Below are positions 35,273 to 44,286 of a stretch of DNA of 64,000 nucleotides, piece by piece. Each line of letters begins with the position of its first letter. Positions within the stretch are counted from its first letter, which is position 1. Source of the DNA: Candidatus Scybalocola faecigallinarum. GTDB taxonomy: Bacteria; Bacillota; Clostridia; Lachnospirales; Lachnospiraceae. The stretch spans positions 1 to 64,000 of the forward strand of contig DVIT01000062.1 of NCBI GenBank assembly GCA_018711005.1. The letters are read 5' to 3'. The notes beneath the pieces are model-generated. The model saw nothing but the letters and a program-made list of their open reading frames with translations, made no database searches and had not been told where the DNA came from. The position numbers and the translations under genes were made by a program.

Positions 35273-36430
35273 CAAATATTTCTTAGGCCGGATATTTTTC
35301 TTCTTTAACCAAATATGGGTTTTATCCCTAAGCAGCGTATATAATACGGAGAACAGAGGAATACAGATCAGCATACCGGCAACACCCCACAAATTTCCGC
35401 CAATTGTCACGGCAGCCAGTACCCATAGTGCAGGAAGGCCAACGGAAGTTCCAACAACCTTCGGATATATGAAGTTTCCTTCAATTTGCTGGAGAACCAG
35501 GAACAGGATAACAAACAGCAGCATATCTCCGGGGCTGACCATGAGCATAAGCAGTGCGCCGATAAAACATCCTACAAAAGCTCCTACAATAGGGATCAGT
35601 GCAGTAAAAGCAATAAGTACGCCGATCAGCAGGGCATAAGGCAGTCCGATAATGGACATAACGATAAAGAACATCGTTCCAAGGATCACAGCCTCCAGGC
35701 ACTGACCGGATAAAAACTTGGAAAAGGTCCTGCTGGATAAGGACGCGATCTGAACGATTCGATCTGCCCGCTTTTCCGGAATATAGGCATACAGCAGCTT
35801 GCGGCATTGGCTGGAAAGCTTTTCTTTCTGGAATAAAATATAGATAGCAAAGAAAAATCCAAGGAAAAAGGTGACAATACCGTTAATAATAGACGTAGTA
35901 ATGCCAACTGCCGAGGAAATAACACTTTCAGCACCTGTCCGCAGGAAATCTGTTAAATGGGAACTGATGGCCCCCCAGTTGATTTCAATATCACCGATCT
36001 TATCTGCGATCCACTGATATTCATTGAGCAATTCATTCAGTGTGTTTTGGGTACGGGTGAAAAATGCAGGAACCGCAACAATAATGGACTGTATAGTATT
36101 TACCAGCTGCGGAGCGATAAATAGTATTACAATGCATATGACACCAATGATACACAGCAATGTTAATATAAAGCTGACGGGTCTGCGGATCTTGCGGATA
36201 AGTTTTTGGTGCTTTCCTTCATAGTTTCCAAACAGGCCACGTTCAATAGCCCGCATAGGTACATTCAGTATAAAAGCAATACACATGCCTAAAAGAATGG
36301 GAAGCAATAAGGATATGATATGCCGGATTGTGTCATAAATGACGTTCAGGTGGCCAATAGCGGTATAGAATAAAATCCCCAGGCAGATGATCAATAAAAT
36401 CTTTTTCATATTATTTTTGTTAAGCTCCAT
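35270..36430 (-). CDS. AI-2E/PerM-family transporter
   Basis: 386 aa, about seven to eight membrane helices with a large loop between helices 3 and 4, typical of the AI-2E (YdiK/PerM/TqsA) family of exporters. Family marks: LLPILLGMCIAFILNVPM, GLPYALLIGVLIAFTALIPIVG near the C-terminus, and QQIEGNFIYPKVVG. Cargo is uncertain; members export quorum signals, Na+ or other small molecules. ATG 36430 follows GGGAGG on the minus strand and is preferred over an upstream in-frame Met at 36481. The stop codon lies in the terminal TGAGAC of repeat copy E, so the C-terminus (RPKKYL) may have been changed by insertion. Confidence 0.9.
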   Translation of the reverse strand: MELNKNNMKKILLIICLGILFYTAIGHLNVIYDTIRHIISLLLPILLGMCIAFILNVPMRAIERGLFGNYEGKHQKLIRKIRRPVSFILTLLCIIGVICIVILFIAPQLVNTIQSIIVAVPAFFTRTQNTLNELLNEYQWIADKIGDIEINWGAISSHLTDFLRTGAESVISSAVGITTSIINGIVTFFLGFFFAIYILFQKEKLSSQCRKLLYAYIPEKRADRIVQIASLSSRTFSKFLSGQCLEAVILGTMFFIVMSIIGLPYALLIGVLIAFTALIPIVGAFVGCFIGALLMLMVSPGDMLLFVILFLVLQQIEGNFIYPKVVGTSVGLPALWVLAAVTIGGNLWGVAGMLICIPLFSVLYTLLRDKTHIWLKKKNIRPKKYL

Positions 36431-36826
36431 GGAAGTCCTCCCTTTTGCGTCCGCTGGAAAGTTTAAAAAGATTATGGACATAAAGCCAAAATCTTATATA
36501 TAGTATATCATACATATAAGGGGTTTTACAGGCAAAGTTTCTTAAAAGTCAATGTCTATTTTGTAAAAAATATATGAAGGTGCAGCCGTTGGGCGGAGGG
36601 GACGGATAAGGAGGCTCTCACGTTGGGAAGGATACATTTACTGCAGGTGGAAATACATAAGATCCTGCAAATGTCCGGATCGTAAGGCTTTACTTTAATA
36701 TGAAATTGTAATATATTATTTCAGCAGGCAGATTTTTATGGGAAAATAGGAATTTTCCGATAGACTTTATATGCCAAACAGGTACAGGATCAAAATGGGG
36801 ATGTATAAAAGATAAGGAGTGGATTT
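36431..36826. other. Intergenic region, PerM / ThrE
   Basis: 396 bp with no gene I can support. AT-rich near the PerM start. A small hairpin GGAAAAT-AGGA-ATTTTCC is at 36741-36758. A good SD (AAGGAG) precedes 36827. No clear -35/-10 pair. Confidence 0.4.
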
Positions 36827-37591
36827 ATGGAACAGGAGACTGAAAATGGACGTAAGGTCATGGATCTGGTAGCCAGGATGGGTGAAGAACTGCTTAAAAA
36901 CGGTGCCGAGATTGCCCGGGTGCAGGATACGATGGGGATTGTGGGAAAAGCCTTTGGAAAAGAGCATGTGGATGTTTATGCAGTGTCCAACGGCATTTTT
37001 GTGACGATGTATCATAATGATCAGACCCGCTGTACTCAGGTAAAGTATATCCCGCTGTCTACACCAAACCTTGGAAAGGTTGCCCAGATCAATCAGCTAT
37101 CCAGAGAAATCTGTGAGGGAAAGTATACCCTGGATGAGGCGGAGATAAAAATGGAAGAAATCGCTGTCCGTTCCGGTTTTCCTTTATTATGGCTGATGGG
37201 AGCCAGTGCTCTTGGCGCTGCAAGCTTTTGCTATCTTTTTGGGGGCAGCGTGGCGGACAGTATTGCTGCAGCACCGATTGGTATTTTATTATGTCTTTTG
37301 CAATATGCTATGGGCAGGGCTAAAATATCTAAAGTGATGCAAACCATCTTTGGAAGCGCCCTGGTGACTTTTGCCGGTATGGTACTGGCAGCGCTGTTTG
37401 TCGGCCTGAATATGGATAGCATGACCATCGGCGGTCTGGTAATACTTGTTCCCGGGGTGCCGCTGACCACCTCTATACGGGATTTTTTTAATGGTGATTA
37501 TTTGTCGGGAACTATACGGCTGATCGATGCTCTGCTGGTGGCTGTGTGTATGGCTATTGGTGTAGGTATCGTTTATCGGATTTTTTACTGA
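36827..37591 (+). CDS. Threonine/serine exporter, large ThrE-like subunit
   Basis: 254 aa. A cytoplasmic N-terminal half (LVARMGEELLKNGAEIARVQ, AVSNGIFVTMY) is typical of the ThrE/DUF1212 domain. Five membrane segments follow from about residue 120, with GGLVILVPGVPLTTSIRDF, the conserved signature. AAGGAG precedes the ATG. The second half of the ThrE fold is encoded by the next gene 15 bp downstream, the split arrangement common in Firmicutes. The pair should export threonine or serine, or dipeptide breakdown products. Confidence 0.92.
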   Translation: MEQETENGRKVMDLVARMGEELLKNGAEIARVQDTMGIVGKAFGKEHVDVYAVSNGIFVTMYHNDQTRCTQVKYIPLSTPNLGKVAQINQLSREICEGKYTLDEAEIKMEEIAVRSGFPLLWLMGASALGAASFCYLFGGSVADSIAAAPIGILLCLLQYAMGRAKISKVMQTIFGSALVTFAGMVLAALFVGLNMDSMTIGGLVILVPGVPLTTSIRDFFNGDYLSGTIRLIDALLVAVCMAIGVGIVYRIFY

Positions 37592-37606
37592 CAGGGAGGA
37601 AAAAAT

Positions 37607-38056
37607 ATGCTGCTGACATTATTTATTGAATTTATTGTCGCTTTTTTGGCTACCGACGCTTTTTGCGTGATTTTTAATGTCCCTAAAAAAGAGTGGTTCT
37701 TTTCCGGCCTGACAGGTGCTTTGGGATGGATTTTTTACCGCATGTTTTCTCAGGGGCAGAGTATTGTTATTGCTACATTTATTGCAGTAGTGGCAGTAAC
37801 GCTCCTTGCCAGGATTTTTGCAGTTGTCCGTAAAGCTCCGGTAACAATATTTCTCGTTCCCGGTATTTTTCCTCTTGTTCCCGGCGTGGGAATTTATTAT
37901 ACGTCCTATTATTTTATTGTCAGCGAGTTTGCTATGGCATCGGCAAAAGGTGTGGAGACACTTAAAATTGCCGTAGCGATTACTCTTGGGATCATGTCCA
38001 TGCTTCTTATTCCCCAAAAAGTATTTCAGGTGCTGGTTCCAAGAAAAAATAAGTGA
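37607..38056 (+). CDS. Threonine/serine exporter, small subunit (ThrE_2/DUF3815)
   Basis: 149 aa, four to five hydrophobic segments. FLATDAFCVIFNVPKKEW and FLVPGIFPLVPGVGIYYT are characteristic of the second domain. GGGAGG precedes the ATG. It is cotranscribed with the large subunit. A short CCCCA/TGGGG stem follows the stop but without a T-run, so termination is not obvious. Confidence 0.92.
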   Translation: MLLTLFIEFIVAFLATDAFCVIFNVPKKEWFFSGLTGALGWIFYRMFSQGQSIVIATFIAVVAVTLLARIFAVVRKAPVTIFLVPGIFPLVPGVGIYYTSYYFIVSEFAMASAKGVETLKIAVAITLGIMSMLLIPQKVFQVLVPRKNK

Positions 38057-38174
38057 ATTTACCCCAGTATTCTGTGGGGGGAGAAACTATTGCTGCCTAT
38101 GGCCGGGCTGAGATATGAAATCCTGAAGAAATGCTGACATTTTGCCGGGAAATCTATACTTTAAAGTTATTTAC

Positions 38175-38183
38175 TGGTATAAT
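38175..38183 (+). promoter_or_regulatory. Extended -10 promoter for the surface protein
   Basis: TGGTATAAT, an extended -10, without a good -35. It predicts a 5' leader of about 155 nt holding two small hairpins, ATTCAG-GGAT-CTGAAT (near 38255) and CCGCAG-CGTTT-CTGCGG (38313-38329). Confidence 0.6.
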
Positions 38184-38346
38184 AAAAATATCAAAAAAGT
38201 CATGATCGTTCAGGCAGATGGGCCCGCCTGGAGGGACTTTTTCGAGGTAGCGATTCAGGGATCTGAATGGTTGCGTGAACATATCTTCTTACAGAGGGAG
38301 AAAGCAGAAAGTCCGCAGCGTTTCTGCGGCAGGAAGGGGTGGTTTT

Positions 38347-40539
38347 ATGAAAAAGAAAAGAAAACGGCTGACTGCTTTTTTATTGGCAGCTCTTATGATG
38401 TTTTCATGCATGTCTGTGTCGGCATTTGCAGCTGAGGTTCCGGAAAATTCGGAAGAACAGACAGAGCAGGAGGTATTGCAGCTTGTATCCATGACTTCAG
38501 ATACGATCGTCTTAAAGGTCGAAGATGGATATGAATATGGCATACAGATTGAAGAAAACGACGAAACCGTATGGAGCTGGGCCCGGGAAGAACAGTATAG
38601 TGACGGTGAAGACGGAAAGGTTGTAACCTTTTCGGAGCTTACCCCGGAAACTGAGTATTGGTTTGCACGGCGTTTAACAGGGACGGACCAGGTAGATACT
38701 CAAGATATCCAATCCTTTACAACAATAGCACAGGCAGCGGAAGAAACAAAGGTTCCAGAGGAGACAAAGGCAGCGGAAGAAACCAAGGCGCCGGAGGAGA
38801 CAAAGGCAGCGGAAGAAACAAAGGCGCTGGAGGAGACAAAGACACCGGAAGAAACAAAGGCGCCGGAGGAGACAAAGGCAGCGGAAGAAACCAAGGCCCC
38901 GGAGGAGACGAAAGCCCCAGAGGAAACAAAGGCCCCGGAGGAAACCGAGGCACCGAAAGAGTCCCAACCCTCAGAGCCGCTTAAGGCAATGAAGGCGCCG
39001 GCAGAAACAAAGGCCCCGGAGGAGACGAAGACATCGGAAGAGACGAAGACACAGAGAGAAACGGCACCTGCGGAGACGGCAGAACCCCTTAAAACTTCAG
39101 CTGCCCCGGCAGCGCCGGTGGCTGTGTCTGTTAATGATACGGCATTGACGGTTAAGCTTGCAGAAGGAACAGACGGCGCATTTGCCTATGAGTATAGTAT
39201 TAACGGCAAGGACTATCAGGATAGCCCTGAATTTTCCGGCCTGACGCCGGATACGGATTATCCGGTAACGGTACGGGTAAAAGCAGGAAACTATGGCGGC
39301 GAGGAATATACAGCCAGTGAGCCATCGGATGCGCTGGTGATCCATACGCTTAAGAGTGCATTACAGGCGCCTGCAGCACCCAGGATCCTGCAGCGGACAG
39401 ATACCCAGATCACTTTTGACGGAAGTACAGCCGGCATGGAATACGGCCTTGTCAGCGGCAGAGATATTTTGTGGCAGACAGGAAGCACCTTTAAGGATCT
39501 GAAGGCAGATACATCCTACAGCTTTGTTTTCAGAATGAGTTATGATCCTCAGACACAGATGCCGTCTGCGGCAACAGAGCCTGTCAGTGCGGCAACCTTA
39601 AAATCTGCGGCAGCCGCTCCGGCAGCACCGGTGATGAAGGAACGCACAGAGACCTCCATTACTGTGGAGACAGCAGAGCAGCAGGAATATGCGATCAAGA
39701 TTAACGGAACACTTTCCGGCTGGCAAAAGAGCGGAGAATTTACCGGATTAAATCCGGGAACAAGCTATTCCATTGTTACCCGTATGACCTATGATCCCCA
39801 GACGGCTATGGAAAGTCTTTCCAGTGAACCTTTAAATGTTAAGACTATTATTGCATTTTCCGGTTCCTCTATCAGCGGAATTACAGCAAATGCAACCTAT
39901 GATGCCGGATCTTCCTTTACGGTTCGGGCACTTGGAACTGGTATGGATAATACAGCCCCCTGCGTGGGCGACAGCCGGTGGAAGCCTGCCAGCTGGACCT
40001 GGGGCAGCGGCGCAAAGGGTTCCTGGGATACACAGGATTACAGCATGGCCTTTAGTGTAAAGGAAGCTGGAAAGTATACATTAAATGTTGTGTTTAATCT
40101 GGAGACTTATACGTCTAATGGCTGGGAAAATGCCGGTGAACAGCGGACGCTGACCACATCCTTTAATGTGGTGGCGAAAGAGTTTACCATGAAAGCAACC
40201 GCCACAAAGGGCGGAACGATCTCACCGTCCGGAACGATGACGATCATTCAGGCACAGGACTATACCTTTACAATGACGCCGGATAAAAATTATAAGATCG
40301 CGCATCTGTATATTGACGGCAAGGAAGTTAAGGTTAATGGCACTAAATATACATTTGAAAGCGTCAACGGAGATCATTCCATTTACGTTGTTTTTGAAAG
40401 AGACGGCAACCTGGATGCACCAAAGACAGGCGACGATAAACCGCTGGGCCTTTGGCGGACACTGGCCGGTATCTCTTTAGTTGTGATCGTTGGCGTGATC
40501 GTTATCCGCATATTTAAAACCCGCAAAGAAGACAGATAA
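38347..40539 (+). CDS. Sortase-anchored surface protein with Glu/Thr/Lys/Pro stalk and fibronectin III-like repeats
   Basis: 730 aa. The signal peptide has LTAFLLAALMMFSCMSVSAF and a likely cut after AFA. A short beta domain follows, then a low-complexity stalk (about residues 130-245) of (P/A)EETKA units. Next come three fibronectin III-like repeats, each with a DTxI/TSI strand and GLxPxTxYxxxxR (SGLTPDTDYPVTVR, KDLKADTSYSFVFR, TGLNPGTSYSIVTR). A TKGGTISPSG bacterial repeat domain precedes the C-terminal sorting signal APKTGD, a hydrophobic helix and a basic tail. Ala replaces Leu of LPxTG. AAGGGG lies before the ATG. Probably binds host or polymer; ligand unknown. Confidence 0.85.
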   Translation: MKKKRKRLTAFLLAALMMFSCMSVSAFAAEVPENSEEQTEQEVLQLVSMTSDTIVLKVEDGYEYGIQIEENDETVWSWAREEQYSDGEDGKVVTFSELTPETEYWFARRLTGTDQVDTQDIQSFTTIAQAAEETKVPEETKAAEETKAPEETKAAEETKALEETKTPEETKAPEETKAAEETKAPEETKAPEETKAPEETEAPKESQPSEPLKAMKAPAETKAPEETKTSEETKTQRETAPAETAEPLKTSAAPAAPVAVSVNDTALTVKLAEGTDGAFAYEYSINGKDYQDSPEFSGLTPDTDYPVTVRVKAGNYGGEEYTASEPSDALVIHTLKSALQAPAAPRILQRTDTQITFDGSTAGMEYGLVSGRDILWQTGSTFKDLKADTSYSFVFRMSYDPQTQMPSAATEPVSAATLKSAAAAPAAPVMKERTETSITVETAEQQEYAIKINGTLSGWQKSGEFTGLNPGTSYSIVTRMTYDPQTAMESLSSEPLNVKTIIAFSGSSISGITANATYDAGSSFTVRALGTGMDNTAPCVGDSRWKPASWTWGSGAKGSWDTQDYSMAFSVKEAGKYTLNVVFNLETYTSNGWENAGEQRTLTTSFNVVAKEFTMKATATKGGTISPSGTMTIIQAQDYTFTMTPDKNYKIAHLYIDGKEVKVNGTKYTFESVNGDHSIYVVFERDGNLDAPKTGDDKPLGLWRTLAGISLVVIVGVIVIRIFKTRKEDR

Positions 40540-40547
40540 AAATTAAG

Positions 40548-40580
40548 AAAGGGCATGTCCATTACGGGCATGCCCTTTTT
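40548..40580. terminator. Terminator of the surface-protein gene
   Basis: AAAGGGCATG / CATGCCCTTT, 10-bp stem with 11-base loop, then T-run; it directly abuts the end of the convergent MerR gene. Confidence 0.9.
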
Positions 40581-40585
40581 CGATT

Positions 40586-41410
40586 TTAGGCATCTTTTAC
40601 ATAAAAAACGATTTTAGTAATGTATTCATTTTCATCTTTGGAAGTGATGTAGTCATTAATGCAAAATTCGTATGAATCAGATATGATTTCCAAATGATTT
40701 GTTTCACAGTAATTGAGCAGCTTTTCGTAGGAGCGGCCAATGGAAAGATAGTCGCCCACATGGTAGATACAGGCGCACTTTCCCTGAGGAAGGCACAGGA
40801 TATTTTGGGCAGTATCATTTTTCTCAATGGGCAGAAAGGCCATGGAGGCTTTAGTAAAGTGCCCGGATTTTATGCGCTGGTATGGGACAATAACTCCGCA
40901 CTGGAAAAAGATAGGCAGCTGCTCCCGAAAGGCCTGAGAAAAGCATTTTTTTGTGGCAATGCTGATCTCTTTCAGGGTGTATGGCTCATCTACCGGATGA
41001 AACAGCACATATTGAATGGCTGCTTCTTCAACAACAATGTTGGCGCTGTCGTTTCGGTGCATTTTGGCAGCTTCCATTTGTTCGCACCGGTGCTGAACAC
41101 GGCTGCGGAGCAGACGCAGCTCCTGGATCTGATGATCAATGACTGTGATCTGCTTTCTTAATGCGATGAGACTGCTGTCAATGGTGTAATGCTGCATATG
41201 TTCTTTGATCTCACTGAGAGAAAAACCGATTTTTTTCATAATCAAAATTGTGTCTAAATAATCAATCTGGCTGGCGCTGTAATATCTGTATCCATTGCCG
41301 GGATCCACATATACCGGGCGAAAAAGTCCGATTTTATCATAAAAGATCAATGTCTGTTTGGAAATGTTTTGATATTTGGATACTTCACCGATAGAAAACA
41401 GGTTTTTCAT
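40586..41410 (-). CDS. MerR-family regulator with effector domain (BltR/BmrR-like)
   Basis: 274 aa. Winged-helix MerR domain: FSIGEVSKYQNISKQTLIFY, GLFRPVYVDPGNGYRYYSAS, ILIMKKIGFSLSEIKEHM, then a dimerisation helix (about 80-120) and a C-terminal ligand-binding-like domain (QYVLFHPVDEPYTLKEI to the end). No metal-binding cysteine pattern is present, so an organic effector is expected. ATG 41410 follows AGGAGG on the minus strand; an in-frame Met at 41509 would overlap the divergent gene and is rejected. It probably controls the YitT gene through the 19-bp-spacer promoter at 41422. Confidence 0.92.
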   Translation of the reverse strand: MKNLFSIGEVSKYQNISKQTLIFYDKIGLFRPVYVDPGNGYRYYSASQIDYLDTILIMKKIGFSLSEIKEHMQHYTIDSSLIALRKQITVIDHQIQELRLLRSRVQHRCEQMEAAKMHRNDSANIVVEEAAIQYVLFHPVDEPYTLKEISIATKKCFSQAFREQLPIFFQCGVIVPYQRIKSGHFTKASMAFLPIEKNDTAQNILCLPQGKCACIYHVGDYLSIGRSYEKLLNYCETNHLEIISDSYEFCINDYITSKDENEYITKIVFYVKDA

Positions 41411-41421
41411 AAACTTCCTCC

Positions 41422-41452
41422 TTGACATTATAGTTACTATATCCTTTATGAT
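41422..41452 (+). promoter_or_regulatory. MerR-type promoter with dyad operator
   Basis: TTGACA (41422-41427), 19-bp spacer, TATGAT (41447-41452). The spacer holds TATAGT-T-ACTATA (41429-41441), a perfect dyad. Over-long spacers with a central dyad are the classical MerR activation geometry. It faces the YitT gene. Confidence 0.88.
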
Positions 41453-41491
41453 CATATCAGGGATGAAAGAAAAAAACAAGGAGCGAAGTTT

Positions 41492-42169
41492 ATGTCTGAA
41501 AAGAGACAAGCAAATTTAATAAAGAAACTTATGGACGGACTTTCAATAAAACGGATTGTGTGGATCTTGATCGGCGCCATGATCACAACCTTTGGTATCC
41601 ATAATATCCATCAGCAGACAGGGATTACTGAAGGCGGTGTGATCGGACTTATGCTTTTACTGGAGCACTGGCTGGGCTTTTCTCCCGCATTTATCACCCC
41701 GGTGCTGGATATTGCCTGCTATGGGCTGGCATTTAAGTATTTAGGCAAACGCTTTATTAAAATATCGATTATTTCTACATTAAGTGTGTCCTTATTTTAT
41801 AAAATATGGGAACTGTTTCCGCCTATGCTGCCGGATTTGTCATCTTATCCGCTGCTGGCTGCCCTTGCCGGAGGCGTTTTTGTTGGCGTTGGCGTAGGAA
41901 TTATTGTACGCCAGGGCGGCTCCAGCGGTGGCGATGATGCCCTGGCTCTGACGATTTCCCGGCTGACCCGGTGCCGGCTGTCACGGGCTTATCTGTTTAC
42001 CGATCTGATTGTTTTGGGGCTGTCGCTGACGTATATTCCTTTTGCAAAGATCATTTTCTCTGTGATCACTGTAACATTGTCGTCGTTTTTGATCGACCGG
42101 ATCCAGGATTTGAATGTTGACCTGAAGAACTGCAGACTTTTCCATAAAAAAGGAAGCTTATTCCAATAA
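41492..42169 (+). CDS. YitT-family membrane protein lacking the usual C-terminal DUF2179
   Basis: 225 aa with five to six membrane helices. GAMITTFGIHNIHQQTGITE, GGVFVGVGVGIIVRQGGSSG and GDDALAL match the YitT/DUF161 membrane domain. Most YitT proteins are about 280-290 aa with a soluble DUF2179 tail; here the protein ends shortly after the last helix (NVDLKNCRLF). AAGGAG precedes the ATG. It is transcribed divergently from MerR and is its probable target. Transport substrate unknown. Confidence 0.85.
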   Translation: MSEKRQANLIKKLMDGLSIKRIVWILIGAMITTFGIHNIHQQTGITEGGVIGLMLLLEHWLGFSPAFITPVLDIACYGLAFKYLGKRFIKISIISTLSVSLFYKIWELFPPMLPDLSSYPLLAALAGGVFVGVGVGIIVRQGGSSGGDDALALTISRLTRCRLSRAYLFTDLIVLGLSLTYIPFAKIIFSVITVTLSSFLIDRIQDLNVDLKNCRLFHKKGSLFQ

Positions 42170-42188
42170 ACATTTTTCTTAAGGTTTT

Positions 42189-42237
42189 GGTACCGCAGAC
42201 GGCTGTTTGGGCAAAACAGAGTCTGCGGTGCCTTTTT
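42189..42237 (+). terminator. Terminator of the YitT gene
   Basis: GGTACCGCAGAC / GTCTGCGGTGCC (one G-T wobble) with an inner CTGTTT/AAACAG-like pairing, followed by TTTTT (42233-42237). Confidence 0.92.
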
Positions 42238-42325
42238 ATAGCCTTAGAAAGGCCGGCTGCCTGGCTGAATAGTTAGGGTAAATCAGGGATTAAGCCTTGC
42301 ATTTTTGTATTTATTATGTAAAATA

Positions 42326-42412
42326 TGAGACAAGCGGCAAAAGAGCATAAGCTTCATGTCTGCATGAAATTTTATGGCTTTGTGTCGTGCAAAATACCGA
42401 AAAGGGCTGCTG
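42326..42412 (+). repeat. Dispersed repeat, copy C (5' half)
   Basis: TGAGACAAGCGGCAAAAG, then a palindrome CATGTCTGCATG flanked by degenerate ATAAG/TTTATG arms, CTTTGTGTCGTGCAAAATAC, CGAAAAGG. It stops before the second hairpin of copy A. It lies just upstream of the methionine module. Confidence 0.8.
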
Positions 42413-42453
42413 ATGTATCCGGCCCATGATCCTACAAGCAGAAAGGACAGAAC

Positions 42454-44286
42454 ATGAGTAATTTTAAAGATTTTTTAAAACGTAACCGCCTGATCATGGA
42501 CGGAGCCATGGGAACCTATTATTCCCAGAAGTTTTCCCGAAGGGGAGAGCCCTCGGAGATCGGGAATTTTGACGCTCCGGATGTGATCAAGGAGATCCAT
42601 ATGGAATATATACGGGCCGGCGCCAATTTGATCCGGACCAATACATTTGCCGGCAATTACACAACATTAAAGCGGGCAGGATATGGCGGGGAGAGCCATA
42701 ATCCGGCGGCCGTGGTGCGGCGATGTCTCACCTGGGGCTTTAATATTGCCCGAGAGGCTGTGAATACCTGCGGCAGGCCGGTGTTTATTGCCGCAGATAT
42801 TGGGCCTATACCGGAATATGGCCAGCGGGATGAAAAAGAGATCATGGATGAATATCTTTTAATGGCAAAAACATTTATTGAGCTGGGTGCGGATATTATT
42901 TTATTTGAAACCTTTTCAGATCTGAAATATATCCTTCCGGTGGCCCAGTATATTAAAGAACACAGTGATATTTTTGTTATGGCCAGCTTTTGCCTGAACA
43001 AATTCGGGTATACAAAATCCGGTATAAGCGGGAAAAAGCTTTTGGAAATGGCAGGCAATGACCTGAATATTGATGGGATCGGCTTTAACTGCGGTATTGG
43101 CGCAGCCCATATGCATCAGATCCTTAAACGGATGGATTTTGGCGATAAGATCATCCTTGCAGCGCCAAATTCCGGATACCCGGATACGATACGGGACCGC
43201 AGCGTTTATCAGGAAAACGTAGGATATTTTACAGATAAGATGGAAGAAATCTTTGGCCTTGGCGTTAATATTATCGGCGGCTGCTGCGGCACCACGCCGG
43301 AATATATCCGGGAAATGGGCAAGGCTGTGGACCTTTCCCGGGAGATGGTGCGCAGACATGCTTTGGATAAAGGTCATGACCGTAAGAAAGAAACGCCGTC
43401 ATCTTCGGCCAATCCTCTGATGGAACGGCTGGAGCAGGGGAAAAAGGCTGTGGTTGTGGAGTTGGATCCGCCTTATGACGGGGATTTGGAAAAGATCATC
43501 CAGGCAGTGGAGCTGTTAAAAACTCAGGATGTCCATATGATCACATTATCTGACTCGCCTATGGGAAAAATGCGGGCCGATTCCATGATGGTGGGCGCCA
43601 GGATCCAAAAGGAGCTGGATTTTCCGGTTATGCCCCATATCAGCTGTCGGGATAGGAACCAGATCGCCATGGGCGGCGCATTTTTAGGGGCGTATTTAAA
43701 CGATATAAGAAATTTCCTTATTGTGACTGGAGATCCGGTGCCTGCCGGAGACCGGACGGTGATTTCTTCTGTATATGATTTTAATTCCATTACATTGATG
43801 GAATATTTAAAACAAATGAACGAAGAATATTTTTCACAAGACCCTGTGGTTTACGGCGGCGCATTAAATTATGGCAGGCCGAACCTGGAAAAGGAGATCC
43901 AGCGCATGGAAAAGAAGATCCGGGCCGGAGCGTCCTATTTCCTTACTCAGCCATTGTATTCCCAGGAGGATATAGACCGGATCGCCTATATTAAATCCAG
44001 GGTAAAAACAAAGATTTTCGGCGGCATCATGCCTTTGGTCAGCTACCGAAATGCATTGTTTATGAAAAATGAGATTTACGGCATCCACGTACCTGACGAG
44101 GTGATCGCCCGGTACGATCCTCAAATGACCCGTGAAGAAGGGGAAGCCGCGGGCATCCGGTGTGCATTGGAGCTTATGGATAAAATGAAGGATGTTGTGG
44201 ACGGCTATTATTTTATGGTACCTTTTAACCGGGCATCGATGATCTGCAGGATCATTGAAAAAGGAAAGGCGGGAATGCTTTGCTAG
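42454..44286 (+). CDS. Bifunctional homocysteine S-methyltransferase / methylenetetrahydrofolate reductase
   Basis: 610 aa fusion of the type found as YitJ in Bacillus. Residues about 1-300 are a zinc-dependent homocysteine methyltransferase (MDGAMGTYY, FNCGIG, GGCCGTTPEYI with the three Cys ligands). Residues about 320-605 are a MetF-like TIM barrel (VVELDPPYDGD, MITLSDSP, FLIVTGDPVPAGD, YFLTQPLYS). It supplies 5-methyl-THF and can methylate homocysteine. A good SD precedes ATG 42454. It overlaps metH by 7 bases. No SAM riboswitch was recognised in the 5' region. Confidence 0.93.
   Translation: MSNFKDFLKRNRLIMDGAMGTYYSQKFSRRGEPSEIGNFDAPDVIKEIHMEYIRAGANLIRTNTFAGNYTTLKRAGYGGESHNPAAVVRRCLTWGFNIAREAVNTCGRPVFIAADIGPIPEYGQRDEKEIMDEYLLMAKTFIELGADIILFETFSDLKYILPVAQYIKEHSDIFVMASFCLNKFGYTKSGISGKKLLEMAGNDLNIDGIGFNCGIGAAHMHQILKRMDFGDKIILAAPNSGYPDTIRDRSVYQENVGYFTDKMEEIFGLGVNIIGGCCGTTPEYIREMGKAVDLSREMVRRHALDKGHDRKKETPSSSANPLMERLEQGKKAVVVELDPPYDGDLEKIIQAVELLKTQDVHMITLSDSPMGKMRADSMMVGARIQKELDFPVMPHISCRDRNQIAMGGAFLGAYLNDIRNFLIVTGDPVPAGDRTVISSVYDFNSITLMEYLKQMNEEYFSQDPVVYGGALNYGRPNLEKEIQRMEKKIRAGASYFLTQPLYSQEDIDRIAYIKSRVKTKIFGGIMPLVSYRNALFMKNEIYGIHVPDEVIARYDPQMTREEGEAAGIRCALELMDKMKDVVDGYYFMVPFNRASMICRIIEKGKAGMLC

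Noticed and set aside
38057-38160. Possible TPP riboswitch (GGGCTGAGATATGAAATCCTG-like text)
   Set aside because: Only the CTGAGA-like part is present; the ACCC..CCTGAT and conserved second helix are missing, and the downstream gene is unrelated to thiamine.
38745-39060. Short direct repeats and long antisense frames in the surface-protein gene
   Set aside because: They are the EETKA stalk codons; the antisense frames follow from low-complexity DNA.
42170-42453. SAM riboswitch before the methionine genes
   Set aside because: The space is taken by the YitT terminator and repeat copy C; no SAM-I core seen.
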